Origin: Nannobrachium achirus
Lineage: Eukaryota > Chordata > Actinopteri > Myctophiformes > Myctophidae
Direction: 5' to 3'
NCBI GenBank assembly: GCA_963921795.1
Contig: OY997641.1
Coordinates: forward strand, 55,563,950 to 55,627,949
DNA length: 64,000 bases
Positions 24,460-35,029 of this stretch are shown here, piece by piece. Under the pieces are notes generated by a model. The model ran no database searches. It was not told the DNA's origin and saw nothing but the letters and a program-made list of their open reading frames with translations. The translations under genes were made by a program, and so were the position numbers. Positions within the stretch are counted from its first letter, which is position 1. The number at the start of each line of letters is the position of its first letter.

Positions 24460-24631
24460 CTTATGCCTTAACTTCTTTGGCCTTTTTTTTTTACTATATA
24501 GACATATTCTTTTTAATATTTCAAATAGCTGATCTGCAAGCTCACAACGTGCAGATGTAGATCAGCATTTGAAGTATTTAAAAATGTTTTTCAAAATAGA
24601 AAAAAAAAAGGCAAAGAAGTTAAGGCATAAG
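24460..24631. mobile_element. palindromic MITE with hairpin module (copy e)
   Basis: Terminal repeats are CTTATGCCTTAACTTCTTTG and CAAAGAAGTTAAGGCATAAG. The hairpin module is at its centre (24,520-24,573). A truncated inverted copy starts near 21,998. Confidence 0.75.
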
Positions 24632-24640
24632 GGTCAGGGG

Positions 24641-27240
24641 ATCTTAGTATAATTGAGATGTTCAATTTTAATCCAACATAGAAAAATCCCTTTTTGTGAT
24701 TTCTGTCTTCCCAAACGCATTCAAAACAATCAAATTTTTGCCCCTTTTTCATTTTTTAAATTCAAATTGAATAACACAATTATTAGTCCGGGAAAAATGG
24801 GGGTGAACGTGGCTTTGCCTGTAAAAGTTTTTTTCTCAACTGATTCTTGTAGCTTGGGGTCACCTCTTAAGGATTCAAGAGGATGACCAGTGATATCCAT
24901 TGAGCATTTTTTATTATTAACCCCTTAATGCCTGAAACATGGGCTCCCATTGACTTTCTATACAGGAGGAAAATACCCAGAAAAAGATTATTTTTCGGGG
25001 TATGTATTCATGGTGAGTATTCATGTTAGTCGGAGGCCTTAGGGTTTTTTTTCTCGTGCTAATCAGTCTAAAAGTGCAAAATTTTGCACAGATGTAGCTC
25101 AGGGCATGCTCTAATGATTTAGCTAGGTCGGCGACCTTCGGGGTCACCACAACACCCACAAAACTCTGAAAAGTGATGACTCATCACTTTTCATCACTAA
25201 AGTCGATGGGAGCCCAACTTGATTTGGCCGCTGTGTCGACCCCGAATGTCGCAGACTCGGGCGCCCTAGCTAAATCATTAGAGCAAGCCCTGAGCTACAT
25301 CTGTGCAAAATTTTGCACTTTTAGACTGATTAGCACGAGAAAAAAAACCCTAAGGCCTCCGACTAACATGAATACTCACCCATACGTGTATTGTTTTCTG
25401 AGGCTATTTCTAGCCCACGGAATGTTTTTTGTGCAAAACAAATGCCTGCAATGGATTCAGCATCATGACAAATCCCTAGTTAGACCCCTCAGATCCTCCT
25501 TAAATACCCCGAAAAATTATCTTTTTCTGGGTATTTTCCTCCTGTATAGAAAGTCAATGGGAGCCCATATTTCAGGCATTAAGGGGTTAATAATAAAAAA
25601 TGCTCAATGGATATCACTGGTCATCCTCTTGAATCCTTAAGAGGTGACCCCAAGCTACAAGAATCAGTTGAGAAAAAAACTTTTACCGACGAAACCACGT
25701 TCAGCCAAAAATCACAGTTTTTTCCCGGACTATATACTAAGATCCCATGACCGGGGGATGGTCGGGGGTACCTTAGTATAATTGAGATGTTCAATTTTAA
25801 TCCAACATAGAAAAATCAGATTTCGTGATTTCTGTCCTCCCAAACGGATTCAAAACAATCACATTTTTGCCCCTTTTTCATGTTTTGGTTCAGAATTAAA
25901 AAATTGTGAAAACGCAAATCTGAAAATCACAAAAACGGCCAGGTTGGGTCAGGGGAGGTCAGGGGATCTTAGTATAATTGAGATGTTCAATTTTAATCCA
26001 ACATAGAAAAATCCCTTTTTGTGATTTCTGTCCTCCCAAACGGATTCAAAACAATCACATTTTAGCCCCTTTTTCATTTTTTGGCTCAGAATTTAAAAAT
26101 TGTGAAAACGCAAATCAGAAAATCACAAAAACGGCCAGTTGACTTAGTATAATTGGGATATTCAATTTTAATTAACAAAAACAGAAAATTGGCTATTTTT
26201 CCAATTTTCGTTCAGAATTGAAAAATTGAGAAAACCCAAATAAGAAAATCACAAAAAGCAGTGGGGGATCTTAGTATAATTGGGGTATTCAATTTGAATC
26301 AAATAAACCAAAATTAGCTATTTTTCCAATTTTCGTTAGTAATTTAAAAATTGTGAAAACGCAAATCCGAAAATCACAAAAACGGCCAGGTTGACTTAGT
26401 ATAATTGGGATATTCAATTTGAATTTAAAAAAACAGAAATTGGCTATTTTTCCAATTTTCGCTCAGAATTTAAAAATGGTGAAAACGCAAATAAGAAAAT
26501 CACAAAAATTGCCAAAAATGGGTAAATTTTTTTAATGTATTTGTGCACAAAAAAATCAGGAAAATAGGCCCATTGGTCAGGGGATCTTAGTATAATTGAG
26601 ATGTTCAATTTTAATCCAACATAGAAAAATCCCTTTTTGTGATTTCTGTCCTCCCAAACGGATTCAAAACAATCACATTTTAGCCCCTTTTTCAAGTTTT
26701 GGTTCAGAATTTAAAAATTGTGAAAACGCAAATCAGAAAAACACAAAAACAATGGGGGGATCTTAGTATAATTGGGGTATTCAATTTGAATCAAATAAAC
26801 CAAAATTAGCTATTTTTCCAATTTTCGTTAGTAATTTAAAAATTGTGAAAACGCAAATCTGAAAATCACAAAAACAGCCAGGTTTACTTAGTATAATTGG
26901 GATATTCAATTTGATAAAAAAAACAGAACATTGGCTATTTTTCCAATTTTCGTTCAGAATTTAAAAATTGAGAAAACGCAAATAAGAAAATCACAAAAAC
27001 CAGTGGGGGGATCTTAGTATAATTGGGGTATTCAATTTGAATCAAATAAACGAAAAATTAGCTATTTTTCCAATTTTCGTTCAGAATTTGGAAATTGTGA
27101 AAACGCAATTAAGAAAATCACAAAAATAGCCAGTTGACTTAGTATAATTGTGGTATTCAATTTGAATCCAAAAAAACAGAAATTGGCTATTTTTAATTTT
27201 TTTTATTCAGAATTGAAAAATTGAGAAAACACGAAAATAG
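24641..27240 (+). repeat. CTTAGTATAATTG satellite array, left arm
   Basis: Unit starts (CTTAGTATAATTG) lie at 25,772, 25,968, 26,143, 26,270, 26,395, 26,586, 26,762, 26,887, 27,013 and 27,138, plus one near 24,645. Spacings fall into about 125-127 and 175-196 bp. Three monomer types can be told apart: A, ATTGAGATGTTCAATTTTAA with a GGATTCAAAACAATCACATT tail; B, ATTGGGATATTC; C, ATTGGGGTATTCAATTTGAA. The order is roughly A A B C B A C B C B. It is interrupted by the element at 24,784-25,732. The related arrays at 33,110-33,725 and 39,640-40,335 are inverted. Confidence 0.9.
24784..25732. mobile_element. 949-bp inverted-repeat element inside the satellite, left arm only
   Basis: The ends are TAGTCCGGGAAAAA and its inverse TTTTTTCCCGGACTA. 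The target duplication is TAT (24,781-24,783 and 25,733-25,735). The right arm keeps the empty site (about 40,171-40,190, ATCTTAGTATAATTGTG). The two halves are long inverted repeats: GGATTCAAGAGGATGACCAG with its inverse, and GGCATGCTCTAATGATTTAG with a near-inverse. The right half carries an extra block of about 130 bp (ACGTGTATTGTTTTCTGAGG). No transposase was recognised; the 155-codon frame is repeat-derived. Confidence 0.8.
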
Positions 27241-27400
27241 GCCCATTATTCAATTTTCTAGTCAAGGAAAAAAATCATCATCATCAATGTCACGTGACCA
27301 CGTCACAAATCACATGGTCTACAACTTCAAAATAAAGGCTATCTAGCTCTAACATCCAAGCAATAGAATCAACAGGCAGGCAGTAGAGGTGGGATTTATG
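27241..27400. repeat. satellite flank block (CTAGTCAAGG ... CACGTGACCACGTCAC)
   Basis: This block (ATTTTCTAGTCAAGGAAAAA, GTCACGTGACCACGTCACAA, ATCCAAGCAATAGAATCAAC) occurs four times: here, inverted at about 39,500-39,640, and as an inverted pair around the centre (33,000-33,110 and 33,735-33,870). It always borders the satellite and, in the central pair, runs on into a CAGG/CAGA run. Confidence 0.85.
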
Positions 27401-27670
27401 GCTCTGTGAAGTGAGCCAGCGCCATGGATCTGGCTCACTTAAAAGAGCCGTTAAAAGATTGGCTCATTTAGCTCATTTGGTTCAGTGTATATCTATATAT
27501 TTTTAAAATAATTAATTGAAAAATGCACCACATTCCTCTGCTGACAGTTGAGAGCACAATCTGGTATTTACCCCTTTCATAAAACGTGTGTGTAAATTAA
27601 GCTACCTTGACTTATGTTATTCATGCAACACCTCAAAAAACCAAGCAGGCAACAATGAAATCACTCCTCC

Positions 27671-27674
27671 CCTT

Positions 27675-27746
<72 letters not shown>

Positions 27747-27799
27747 AGTGGAGTAGCAAGGAGGAGGTTTTGTGTTTGAACCCCCCCCCCCCCCCCCCC
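27671..27799. repeat. (TC)n and poly-C tracts
   Basis: About 72 bp of TC dinucleotides, then a run of about 20 C at 27,780-27,799. The TC run is mirrored as (GA)n at 39,121-39,190. Confidence 0.97.
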
Positions 27800-27888
27800 A
27801 AATTCCCTACTGCGCGAACCAGATCCCATCGTTCATTTCAAAGAGCTATTCAAAAGATTCGATTCGATCGCGAACATCCCACCACTAG

Positions 27889-27900
27889 CAGGCAGGCGGG

Positions 27901-27932
<32 letters not shown>

Positions 27933-27944
27933 CTGGCTGGCTGG

Positions 27945-27979
<35 letters not shown>

Positions 27980-27985
27980 ACAGAC
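27889..27985. repeat. (CAGG)n tetranucleotide array
   Basis: About 24 CAGG-type repeats with a TGGC interruption, ending in CAGACAGA. The mirror position near 39,075 keeps only GCCTGCC, so the array has expanded or collapsed. Confidence 0.95.
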
Positions 27986-28079
27986 AGATGCTTCTAACAT
28001 TGACATACATATATTATACTGCAATTTGGCAAGTTGCGGTTGGTTGTTTAAGTTGGACTGGTTAAACTTATACAATATG

Positions 28080-28972
28080 TCCATATGGGCATTCCCAGAT
28101 ATGGGCTTAATATTGATGGGTATAAAAGGGATTCTATTGTATGGGCATTCACAGATATGGGCTTAATATAAAAGGGATCAGATGTAGAGGTCAGCTCCAT
28201 ACTGTATGGAGATCTAGGTGATGATCCAGTTTTCTCCATGAATGGATATCCAGGATTTGATCTTTCATGAGGTGATGTCACGACAATGTGATGTCACAAT
28301 GTCAACAGACAGGTCAACAGCTATGGGCAAACTCAATATGGGCTAATATTGATGGGCATAAAGGGATGTTATTAGTGTGGTTGCCTTAAAAATGCATCAT
28401 CTGGGAATCAGATGTAGAGGTCAGCTCTATGTATGGAGATCTAGGTGATGATCCAGTCGTCTCCATGTATGGAAATCCAGGGTTTGATCTTTGATGAGGT
28501 GATGTCACAACAAATGTGATGTCACAATGTCAACAAACAGCAGATATAGACATTGTGGCGTTACTCACGGACAAGATACATAGGTTAAGATCTGTGGATT
28601 TTCATTGTAATAAATACTAGTAAGACACCTCAATTCGCCCAATTCTTGGCCAGTTATTCATTATGTGAAAGTCCTATGATGTCTATGACATCTGACATCA
28701 TACCCTTTTATGCCCATACATGGAGATCCCTGTCTGTAGAACCAGCCACACATGGGCTGTCTTGGCCATATATGGATTCTGTTAGTGTGGCATGTGGCCG
28801 ATGTGTCCTCCATATATGGGCATTCCCATATGAATTTCTGTTAGATATGGGCATAAAGGGGATTCTGTTAGTGTGACATCAGTGAAGTCAGCGCTTGATG
28901 TCAGAGCGGAAAACCCATTCTGTTCCCCTGATGTTACAGTGACGTCAGAGTATGATGTCAGAGTGACAAACC
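28080..28972. repeat. repeat region of ATATGGGCAT and GTGATGTCA words, left arm
   Basis: Words such as CCATATGGGCATTCCCAGAT, GATATGGGCTTAATATTGAT, GGAGATCTAGGTGATGATCC and GTGATGTCACAATGTCAACA recur two to four times at irregular spacing. A perfect TGACGTCA (CRE word) is at 28,940-28,947, with many TGATGTCA relatives. The mirror is at about 37,170-38,330 and 38,870-38,990. No gene. Confidence 0.75.
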
Positions 28973-28980
28973 CATAGAAC

Positions 28981-29383
28981 TAGGGCTGTCACAATTATTA
29001 CATAATAATCGTCTAATCGTGATTATTTGACATTATCGAAATTATTTTGTCATAATCGTCATAATCGTGAATGTTGAAAAATCTCAGAAATAGTGGAAAT
29101 AGCAGATCTACAAGCTCACAACGCATCGCATCGCGACGCGTTGTGAGCTTGTAGATCGGCTATTTCCACTATCAATGTTATTTTTTAAGTAGTAAGTTGT
29201 CAAATATGTCAGTAATGTATTTGTATATTTAGGTTATGTGTCATATCTACCATATGCAACTTCAAAGCCTAAAAGCCAAACAGAAATGAATTATCAACGA
29301 CAAATACACAATTAAATCGTTAATCGCCAATTATTTAAGTGACAATTAATCGTCATGTAAAATGTCATATCGTGACAGCCCTT
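28981..29383. mobile_element. hAT element, 403 bp, with hairpin module (copy f), left arm only
   Basis: The ends are TAGGGCTGTCAC and GTGACAGCCCTT. The perfect 8-bp duplication CATAGAAC lies at 28,973-28,980 and 29,384-29,391. The right arm carries the empty site with one CATAGAAC (inverted, about 37,163-37,170). The hairpin spans 29,092-29,170 and is framed by AGTGGAAATAGC and its inverse. Confidence 0.92.
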
Positions 29384-29403
29384 CATAGAACCACAGTGTC
29401 AGG

Positions 29404-29640
29404 CCCCACTAAGCACGCCGTCTAAAAGTGGTCTAATAGTGGTATAGATTTGAACGTTTTTTAGTTGTCTAAACTTCGACTAGATGACTAATAGACTTCT
29501 AATAGTCGTCTAAATGTAGACGGTCTATATTTAGACGACTATTAGAAGTCTATTAGTCGTCTAGTCTAAGTTTAGACAACTAAAAAACTTTCAAATCTAT
29601 ACCACTATTAGACCACTTTTAGACGGCGTGCTTAGTGGGG
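29404..29640. mobile_element. near-perfect foldback element, 237 bp, left arm only
   Basis: The whole element is a palindrome: CCCCACTAAGCACGCCGTCT at one end, its inverse at the other, with long internal arms (ACTAATAGACTTCTAATAGT). The right arm reads straight through (CAGGCGTTATAGAC inverted, about 37,145-37,160). Target duplication is at most GC/GGC. The CACTA start recalls EnSpm/CACTA ends but the family is not certain. Confidence 0.85.
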
Positions 29641-29699
29641 CGTTATAGACAGAGATACATACTGTACATACTGTACGGACAAGCTGTGACTGTTCACAT

Positions 29700-30214
29700 A
29701 CTAATCTGCGACCTCGCAATTATTATTATTAATAATAATAATAATAATAATGATTCTTAGTGTGGTCAATAGGCACTCTGTGCTGTTTTATACATTTAAC
29801 TCAGAGAGAATATAAATGGAACCAAATAAACCTTTCATGGGTCGATTTGGTTCTGCACTCTCTCTCAACTCTCTCTCTCAACTCAAATCAACACTCAGGT
29901 TTTTACTATGTAGTAGTGTCATGGGTACTATTATTCAGTTTATTATTATTTACTGCCTTACCATATGCTCATACGTAGGTGTAGAATCTATTTCTGATGT
30001 CTTAGGCCAGTCTTAGGGCTGATTCATACTCCACTTTTAGGGCCAAATTTAGTTTGAGGAGTCACAAAATCTTGGTGGCACCGAACAGCTAAATTGATGA
30101 CGGTACATGCCCCCCGATCCTCTGAATGACGCCATATTGTAGTTTAGACAGAGCCGAACTGAAATAAATTCGGCTCTAAAGTGGAGTACGCATGGGCCCT
30201 TAGGCTTTTATGCT
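29700..30214. other. gene-free interval
   Basis: AT repeats (ATTATTATTA/ATAATAATAA) near 29,715-29,750, then unrecognised sequence, all mirrored at 36,540-37,070. An inverted pair, GGGCTGATTCATACTCCACTTT / TAAAGTGGAGTACGCATGGGCC (about 30,016-30,200, partial match), marks another MITE-like unit. Confidence 0.5.
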
Positions 30215-30595
30215 ATAGGCTAGGTCAGGTCAAGGTCCCTCTCCCTCTCTGCCAACAATGGCACAGGGGAACCCACTGGCACACTGGCAGAAGTGTGAGA
30301 GAGAGGATTTTCTTTTAAAACAAATACATATATTTTTTAAACATGGTCAATCAAACAAGGTTAGCTAATTTACAGTAAACTACATCCTGCACATAATTCT
30401 ACATCCATTAAAACTCTTTGATGGGGGAGGGAGTCGCGGAGATTGTTGGGTTATTGTCTAATCGTTAGAACAATGTCCTGCCAATCAAAATGTGTCAATA
30501 TATTTGATGGCATCATTAACATTTATTTTGACATGGCACACTGACAATCTAGAAAATAAAAACATAATTTCATAAAGGTTGCTGACCCAAGGTTG
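30215..30595. mobile_element. hAT-like element relic (uninterrupted relative of 11,826-13,827)
   Basis: It shares GCCAACAATGGCACAGGGGA, CACACTGGCAGAAGTGTGAG, TGTCCTGCCAATCAAAATGTG and AAAGGTTGCTGACCC with the outer hAT. Its mirror (about 36,150-36,535) supplies the empty site used to define the Helentron-like insertion. Confidence 0.65.
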
Positions 30596-30599
30596 CACG

Positions 30600-31190
30600 C
30601 ACTGTAAATGCACGCATGAAATAAAAAAAACATTTGAACCGATCAGTAGGCTACAGTACAGAGCTGTATCTGGACACTGCTCATCTCCATAGTATGTCCC
30701 TACTGGCTGGGTCCACTACTTCATTCTTCCTACACTTGTGCAGGGAGACATGGTGACATTAACTTGTCACCTTCTCTCTCATGAAACACATGATGAGGTA
30801 CTGTGAGGTACTTGATATCTAACCCAGTACCTCCTGAAGATGCCTGTGCATTGTATTGTGAACACTGTCACTGTTCCCCAGCAGACTACCATAAAGATGC
30901 TGTAATGCGCATGATGACACTGTGTACTGAACTTATGGGTGAGTGGACTGACACTTTGTCCTTCACCCAAATGAGATGTCACCATAGAGAGCAAGAACAA
31001 TAAGTAGAGGCTGGTGTGCATAATGTACACAAGTGGAGACTACATTTAGTCATAGCGAGGCAGACATCACCATAAAATATAGTTGTTTAAATTTGTTGTT
31101 CTCCCAGAGGTCAAATCTAACCTTGACCTGAACTTTAATGCGTGATTGACCTGATATGAAAAGTAAAAAAGAAAAAGAAAAAAGAAAAGT
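30600..31190. other. unrecognised interval, mirrored at about 35,540-36,110
   Basis: A short frame (CSPADYHKDAVMRMMTLCTE) is conserved between arms, but I do not recognise it and no splice structure is evident. The right arm has about 60 extra bases in it (near 35,835-35,895). Confidence 0.4.
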
Positions 31191-31194
31191 GTCC

Positions 31195-31700
31195 AAATCT
31201 GAGGCCATGGTTCTCAGCAGGGAACTGATAGATTGCACACTCCAGGTAGGGAGACTTTACCCCAGGTGAAGGAGTTTAGATATCTTCGGGTCCTGTTCAT
31301 GAATGAGAGACAGCGGAAAAAGGAGCTTCGGAGCAGCAGGAGCTGGCGGTCTCGGAATCGCACTGTTGTGAAGAAGAGAGAGTTGAGCTAGATTGCAAAG
31401 CTCTCAGTCTACCGAGCAATCTTTTGTTCCTACTCTCACCTATGGTCATGGAGTGTGGGTCATGACTGAAAGAACTTTTTATGCATTTGATGTACTGATG
31501 TTGATGTAATGACCTTGCTTATTGTAAGTCGCGTCTGTAGTACAGAGAGATGCCTCCTGAGCATGTCCCTATAGGGTGGTCTGGGGGCCAAAGACCAGAT
31601 GGAGGGATTACATGGAGAGAACACTGGCCTGGGAACTCCTGGGGACCCCGGGGGAGGTGGATAAAAACACCCATAAACGTTGTACATTTGTTGGAAGTAC
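31195..31700 (+). mobile_element. LINE (non-LTR retrotransposon) 3' ORF relic, left arm
   Basis: Broken frames match the C-terminal part of a common fish LINE reverse transcriptase: VLSRELIDCTLQVGR, FVPTLTYGHGVWVMTE and RWRDYMERTLAWELLGTPGE. Several stops and shifts make it dead. Mirror at 35,030-35,530. Confidence 0.75.
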
Positions 31701-32330
31701 AAAAACACATCAGCAACAAAACAAACAAAAAAAATACGGGTTGATTTCATTAAGCACTGCCAATATGAACAAACTTTGAGTGCTTTGTGACAAGATGAAG
31801 GCCAGATGTAGGGCATGCTTCGGGACGTGTTTGTCCATGTTTCGTCCCAATGCCAAATGTTGGAGCTTCGCTCAAAAACTAAGCTATGCTTTTATTAATG
31901 TAGACTGAGAGGCTGTAAACAATATTTTCAGACATCAACAGTGTCCCTGGATATAGACCCCAGGAAGTCTTTATAACTAGTGCTTATTGTAGTTCCCCCA
32001 TTTTAAAGTTAAATACAGAGTCTACAATAGAGATGAGCAGTGTTTTGGATATATTTCATGCATGCATTCAGCTGAGGTATTACTGAATGCTAAATATAAC
32101 ATCTAAATATATGTATGAGCATAGGGTAAAGTAATACATAATAATAAACTGAATTATATCACCCATGAAACTACACAGTAAAAACCTGAGTGTTGATTTA
32201 ACCCGAGAGAGTATAAATGGAACCAAATGGACCCATAAGGGTTCATTTGTTTCAATTCATACTCTCTCAAGAGTTATTAATGGATAAATTAACAGGATGA
32301 TTTGACTCCGTACAGACTGACTGCACTAAT

Positions 32331-32841
32331 AACCAGTAAGACTCCCTAATCGGGAGATAAGCGACCGTCAGGTCGCAGCGTGATGGGGTGTCCGCGTAGC
32401 CTTGGCGGACAAATAGGTACCCGGGCCCGGCTCTCCCGGACGCTCCTAGCCCGAGTGACGGCATTTTATGTGAGCTGCAGTGGAGGGGGTCTTCCACTGG
32501 GGGCGTCACCACTTTTGCATCCGTTCTGGAGCACGAGGAGTGGGTGGTCCCTGGGAATTCCCTGTGAGCAGCCCCGTTGGGGTGGTCATTTGGTCATTTT
32601 TGCACATTTGGTCATTTTTTACACTTGGGGGTCCCCCATGGAGCTGGGGGTCCCTGGAGCTCCGGGGGTCCTTGGAAGTTGTAGTTTGGCAGGTAAGGAG
32701 TGTGTGTGCAAAATTTGGCATGGATGGGGGCAACGGTTGTGGAGATATGAGCAGGGCAAAAGTGTGACTGACTCACTGACTCACTCAGGGACGGACAGCC
32801 GGTGGAGGTTTTGGTAGTAAATGCGACCTGACGGTCGCAAT
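32331..32841. mobile_element. left-arm-only insertion of about 510 bp with GCGACCTGACGGTCGC ends
   Basis: Both ends carry the same palindrome-like word (GCGACCGTCAGGTCGC near 32,359 and GCGACCTGACGGTCGC near 32,824). The right arm has the uninterrupted target (about 34,015-34,040, AATGATTATTAGTGCAGTCA). Duplication is at most AA. Internal GACTGACTCACTGACTCACT is a short tandem repeat. The 145-codon frame is not a recognisable protein. Confidence 0.65.
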
Positions 32842-32922
32842 CATTAATATTATTAATACTTATATTTATTAAAGTGTATGTCATTGGCATCACGCTATAA
32901 CTCTGTATGTCAATGTTCTAAG

Positions 32923-32923
<1 letters not shown>

Positions 32924-32995
<72 letters not shown>

Positions 32996-32996
32996 A
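32924..32996. repeat. (TCTG)n/(CCTG)n array
   Basis: About nine TCTG and nine CCTG tetramers. Inverted counterpart at 33,865-33,942. Confidence 0.97.
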
Positions 32997-33105
32997 CCAG
33001 AGCTAGACTAGCTTTTATTTTGAAGTTGCAGACCATGTGATTTGTGACGTGGTCATGTGACATCGATGATGATGATGATTTTTTTTCCTTGACTAGAAAA
33101 TTGGA

Positions 33106-33734
33106 TAATGGGCCTATTTTCCAGATTTTTTTGTGCACAAATACATTTAAAAAATTGGTCAATTTTTGGCCGTTTTTGTGATTTTTTTATTTACGTTTTC
33201 ACAATTTTTTAATTCTGAACGAAAATTGGAAAAATAGCCAATTTTCAGTTTTTTCTTATTCAAATTGAATATCCCAATTATACTAAGTCAACCTGGCCGT
33301 TTTTGTGATTTTCGGATTTGCGTTTTCACAATTTTTAAATTACTAACGAAAATTGGAAAAATAGCTAATTTTGGTTTATTTGATTCAAATTGAATACCCC
33401 AATTATACTAAGATCCCCCCACTGGTTTTTGTGATTTTCTTATTTGGGTTTTCTCAATTTTTTAATTCTGAACGAAAATTGAAAAAATAGCCAATTTTCT
33501 GTTTTTTTTAATTCAAATTGAATATCCCAATTATACTAAGTAAACTGGACATTTTTGTGTTTTTCTGATTTGCGTTTTCACAATTTTTTAATTCTGAACC
33601 AAAACTTGAAAAAGGGGCTAAAATGTGATTGTTTTGAATCCGTTTGGGAGGACAGAAATCACAAAAAGGGATTTTTCCCTTTTGGATTAAAATTGAACAT
33701 CTCAATTATACTAAGATCCCCTGACCCCCATTAT
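33106..33734 (-). repeat. centre of the palindrome: satellite array in minus orientation
   Basis: About 0.63 kb of CTTAGTATAATTG monomers (read on minus) separate the two arms. They are flanked by inverted CTAGTCAAGG/CCTTGACTAG blocks. The axis of symmetry falls near 33,420. No gene. Confidence 0.85.
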
Positions 33735-33864
33735 TAAATTTTCTAGTCAAGGCAAAAAAATCAGCATCATCAATGTCACATGACCACGTCACAAATCACA
33801 TGGTCTACAACTTCAAAATAAAAGCTAGTCTAGCTCTAGTCTAACATCCAAGCAATAGGATCAA

Positions 33865-33889
33865 CAGGCATGCAGGCAGGCAGGCAGGC

Positions 33890-33942
<53 letters not shown>
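33865..33942. repeat. (CAGG)n/(CAGA)n array
   Basis: Tetranucleotide run that mirrors 32,924-32,996 with a different CAGG:CAGA ratio. Confidence 0.97.
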
Positions 33943-34143
33943 CTTAGAACATTGACATACAGAGTTATAGCGTGATGCCAATGACATACACTTTAATAAA
34001 TATAAGTATTAATAACATTAATGATTATTAGTGCAGTCAGTCTGTATGGAGTAAAATCATCTGTGTTATTTTATCCATTAATAACTCTTGAGAGAGTATG
34101 AATTGAAACAAATGAACCCTTATGGGTCCATTTGGTTCCATTT

Positions 34144-34145
<2 letters not shown>

Positions 34146-34196
<51 letters not shown>
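34146..34196. repeat. (TC)n microsatellite, right arm only
   Basis: The left arm has only ACTCTCTCAAG-like sequence at the mirror position (about 32,265). Confidence 0.95.
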
Positions 34197-34197
<1 letters not shown>

Positions 34198-34519
34198 GTT
34201 AAATCAACACTCAGGTTTTTACTGTGTAGTTTCATGGGTGATATAATTCAGTTTATTATTATGTATTACTTTACCCTATGCTCATACATATAATTTAGAA
34301 TCTGTATTCAACTTAAAATGGGGGAACTACAATAAGCACTAGTTATAAAGACTTCCTGGGGTCTATATCCAGGGACACTGTTGATGTCAGAAAATATTGT
34401 TTACAGCCTCTCAGTCTAGATTAATAAAAGCATAGCTTAGTTTTTGAGAGAAGCTCCAACATTTGGCATTGGGACGAAACATGGACAAACGCGTCCCGAA
34501 GCATGCCCTACATCTGGCC

Positions 34520-35010
34520 TTCATCATTCTAGTCACATAAGCCCCTTTTCCACTGCAGCTTTAGCACCACACCACAGTACACCACACTACACCACACCAC
34601 ACCACACCGCACCACATGAAAATATCTACATTTTCCATTTCACAAAAGTACCCCTTTCAGTAAGAAACAAATTGACCCTTTTAACTGTGATTATAATACA
34701 ATATAAATTTGTATTACAACTATCATAAATTATAATACACTATAATGGATTATAACTGTGATTATAATACACTTTAAAGTATTAATGTATCACTATGATA
34801 ATTATAATACACTAATAGATTATAATAGTGGTTATAACACAATAGAATCTATTGTCGTGTATTACAACTATATCCTGGTGGTCTAAATGAAAAGTCAGTG
34901 AGTGATCAGTCATTATGAAGTGTTTGGCCCTGTTTGGCCTTGCTCAGACCTACTCTAGATTGGATACCTTTTAGTACCACTTTCACACCACTCTACCCAT
35001 TTTTTATTTT
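34520..35010. mobile_element. right-arm-only block, possible MITE
   Basis: Between the LINE relic and the mirrored block at 34,510 the right arm has about 490 extra bases. It starts AAGCCCCTTTTCCACTGCAG, contains a CACCA run and repeated ATTATAATACACTATAAT words, and ends TTTTAGTACCACTTTCACAC. Borders are approximate. Confidence 0.45.
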
Positions 35011-35029
35011 TTTTTGTACTTAAAACAAA

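Noticed and set aside
25772-27240. A CRISPR-like array
   Set aside because: Monomers are 125-196 bp with no short identical repeat and unique spacers, in a vertebrate genome; it is a satellite.
32380-32817. A 145-codon frame in the left-arm-only insertion
   Set aside because: The element is bounded by palindromic ends and includes simple tandem GACTGACTCACT; no domain.
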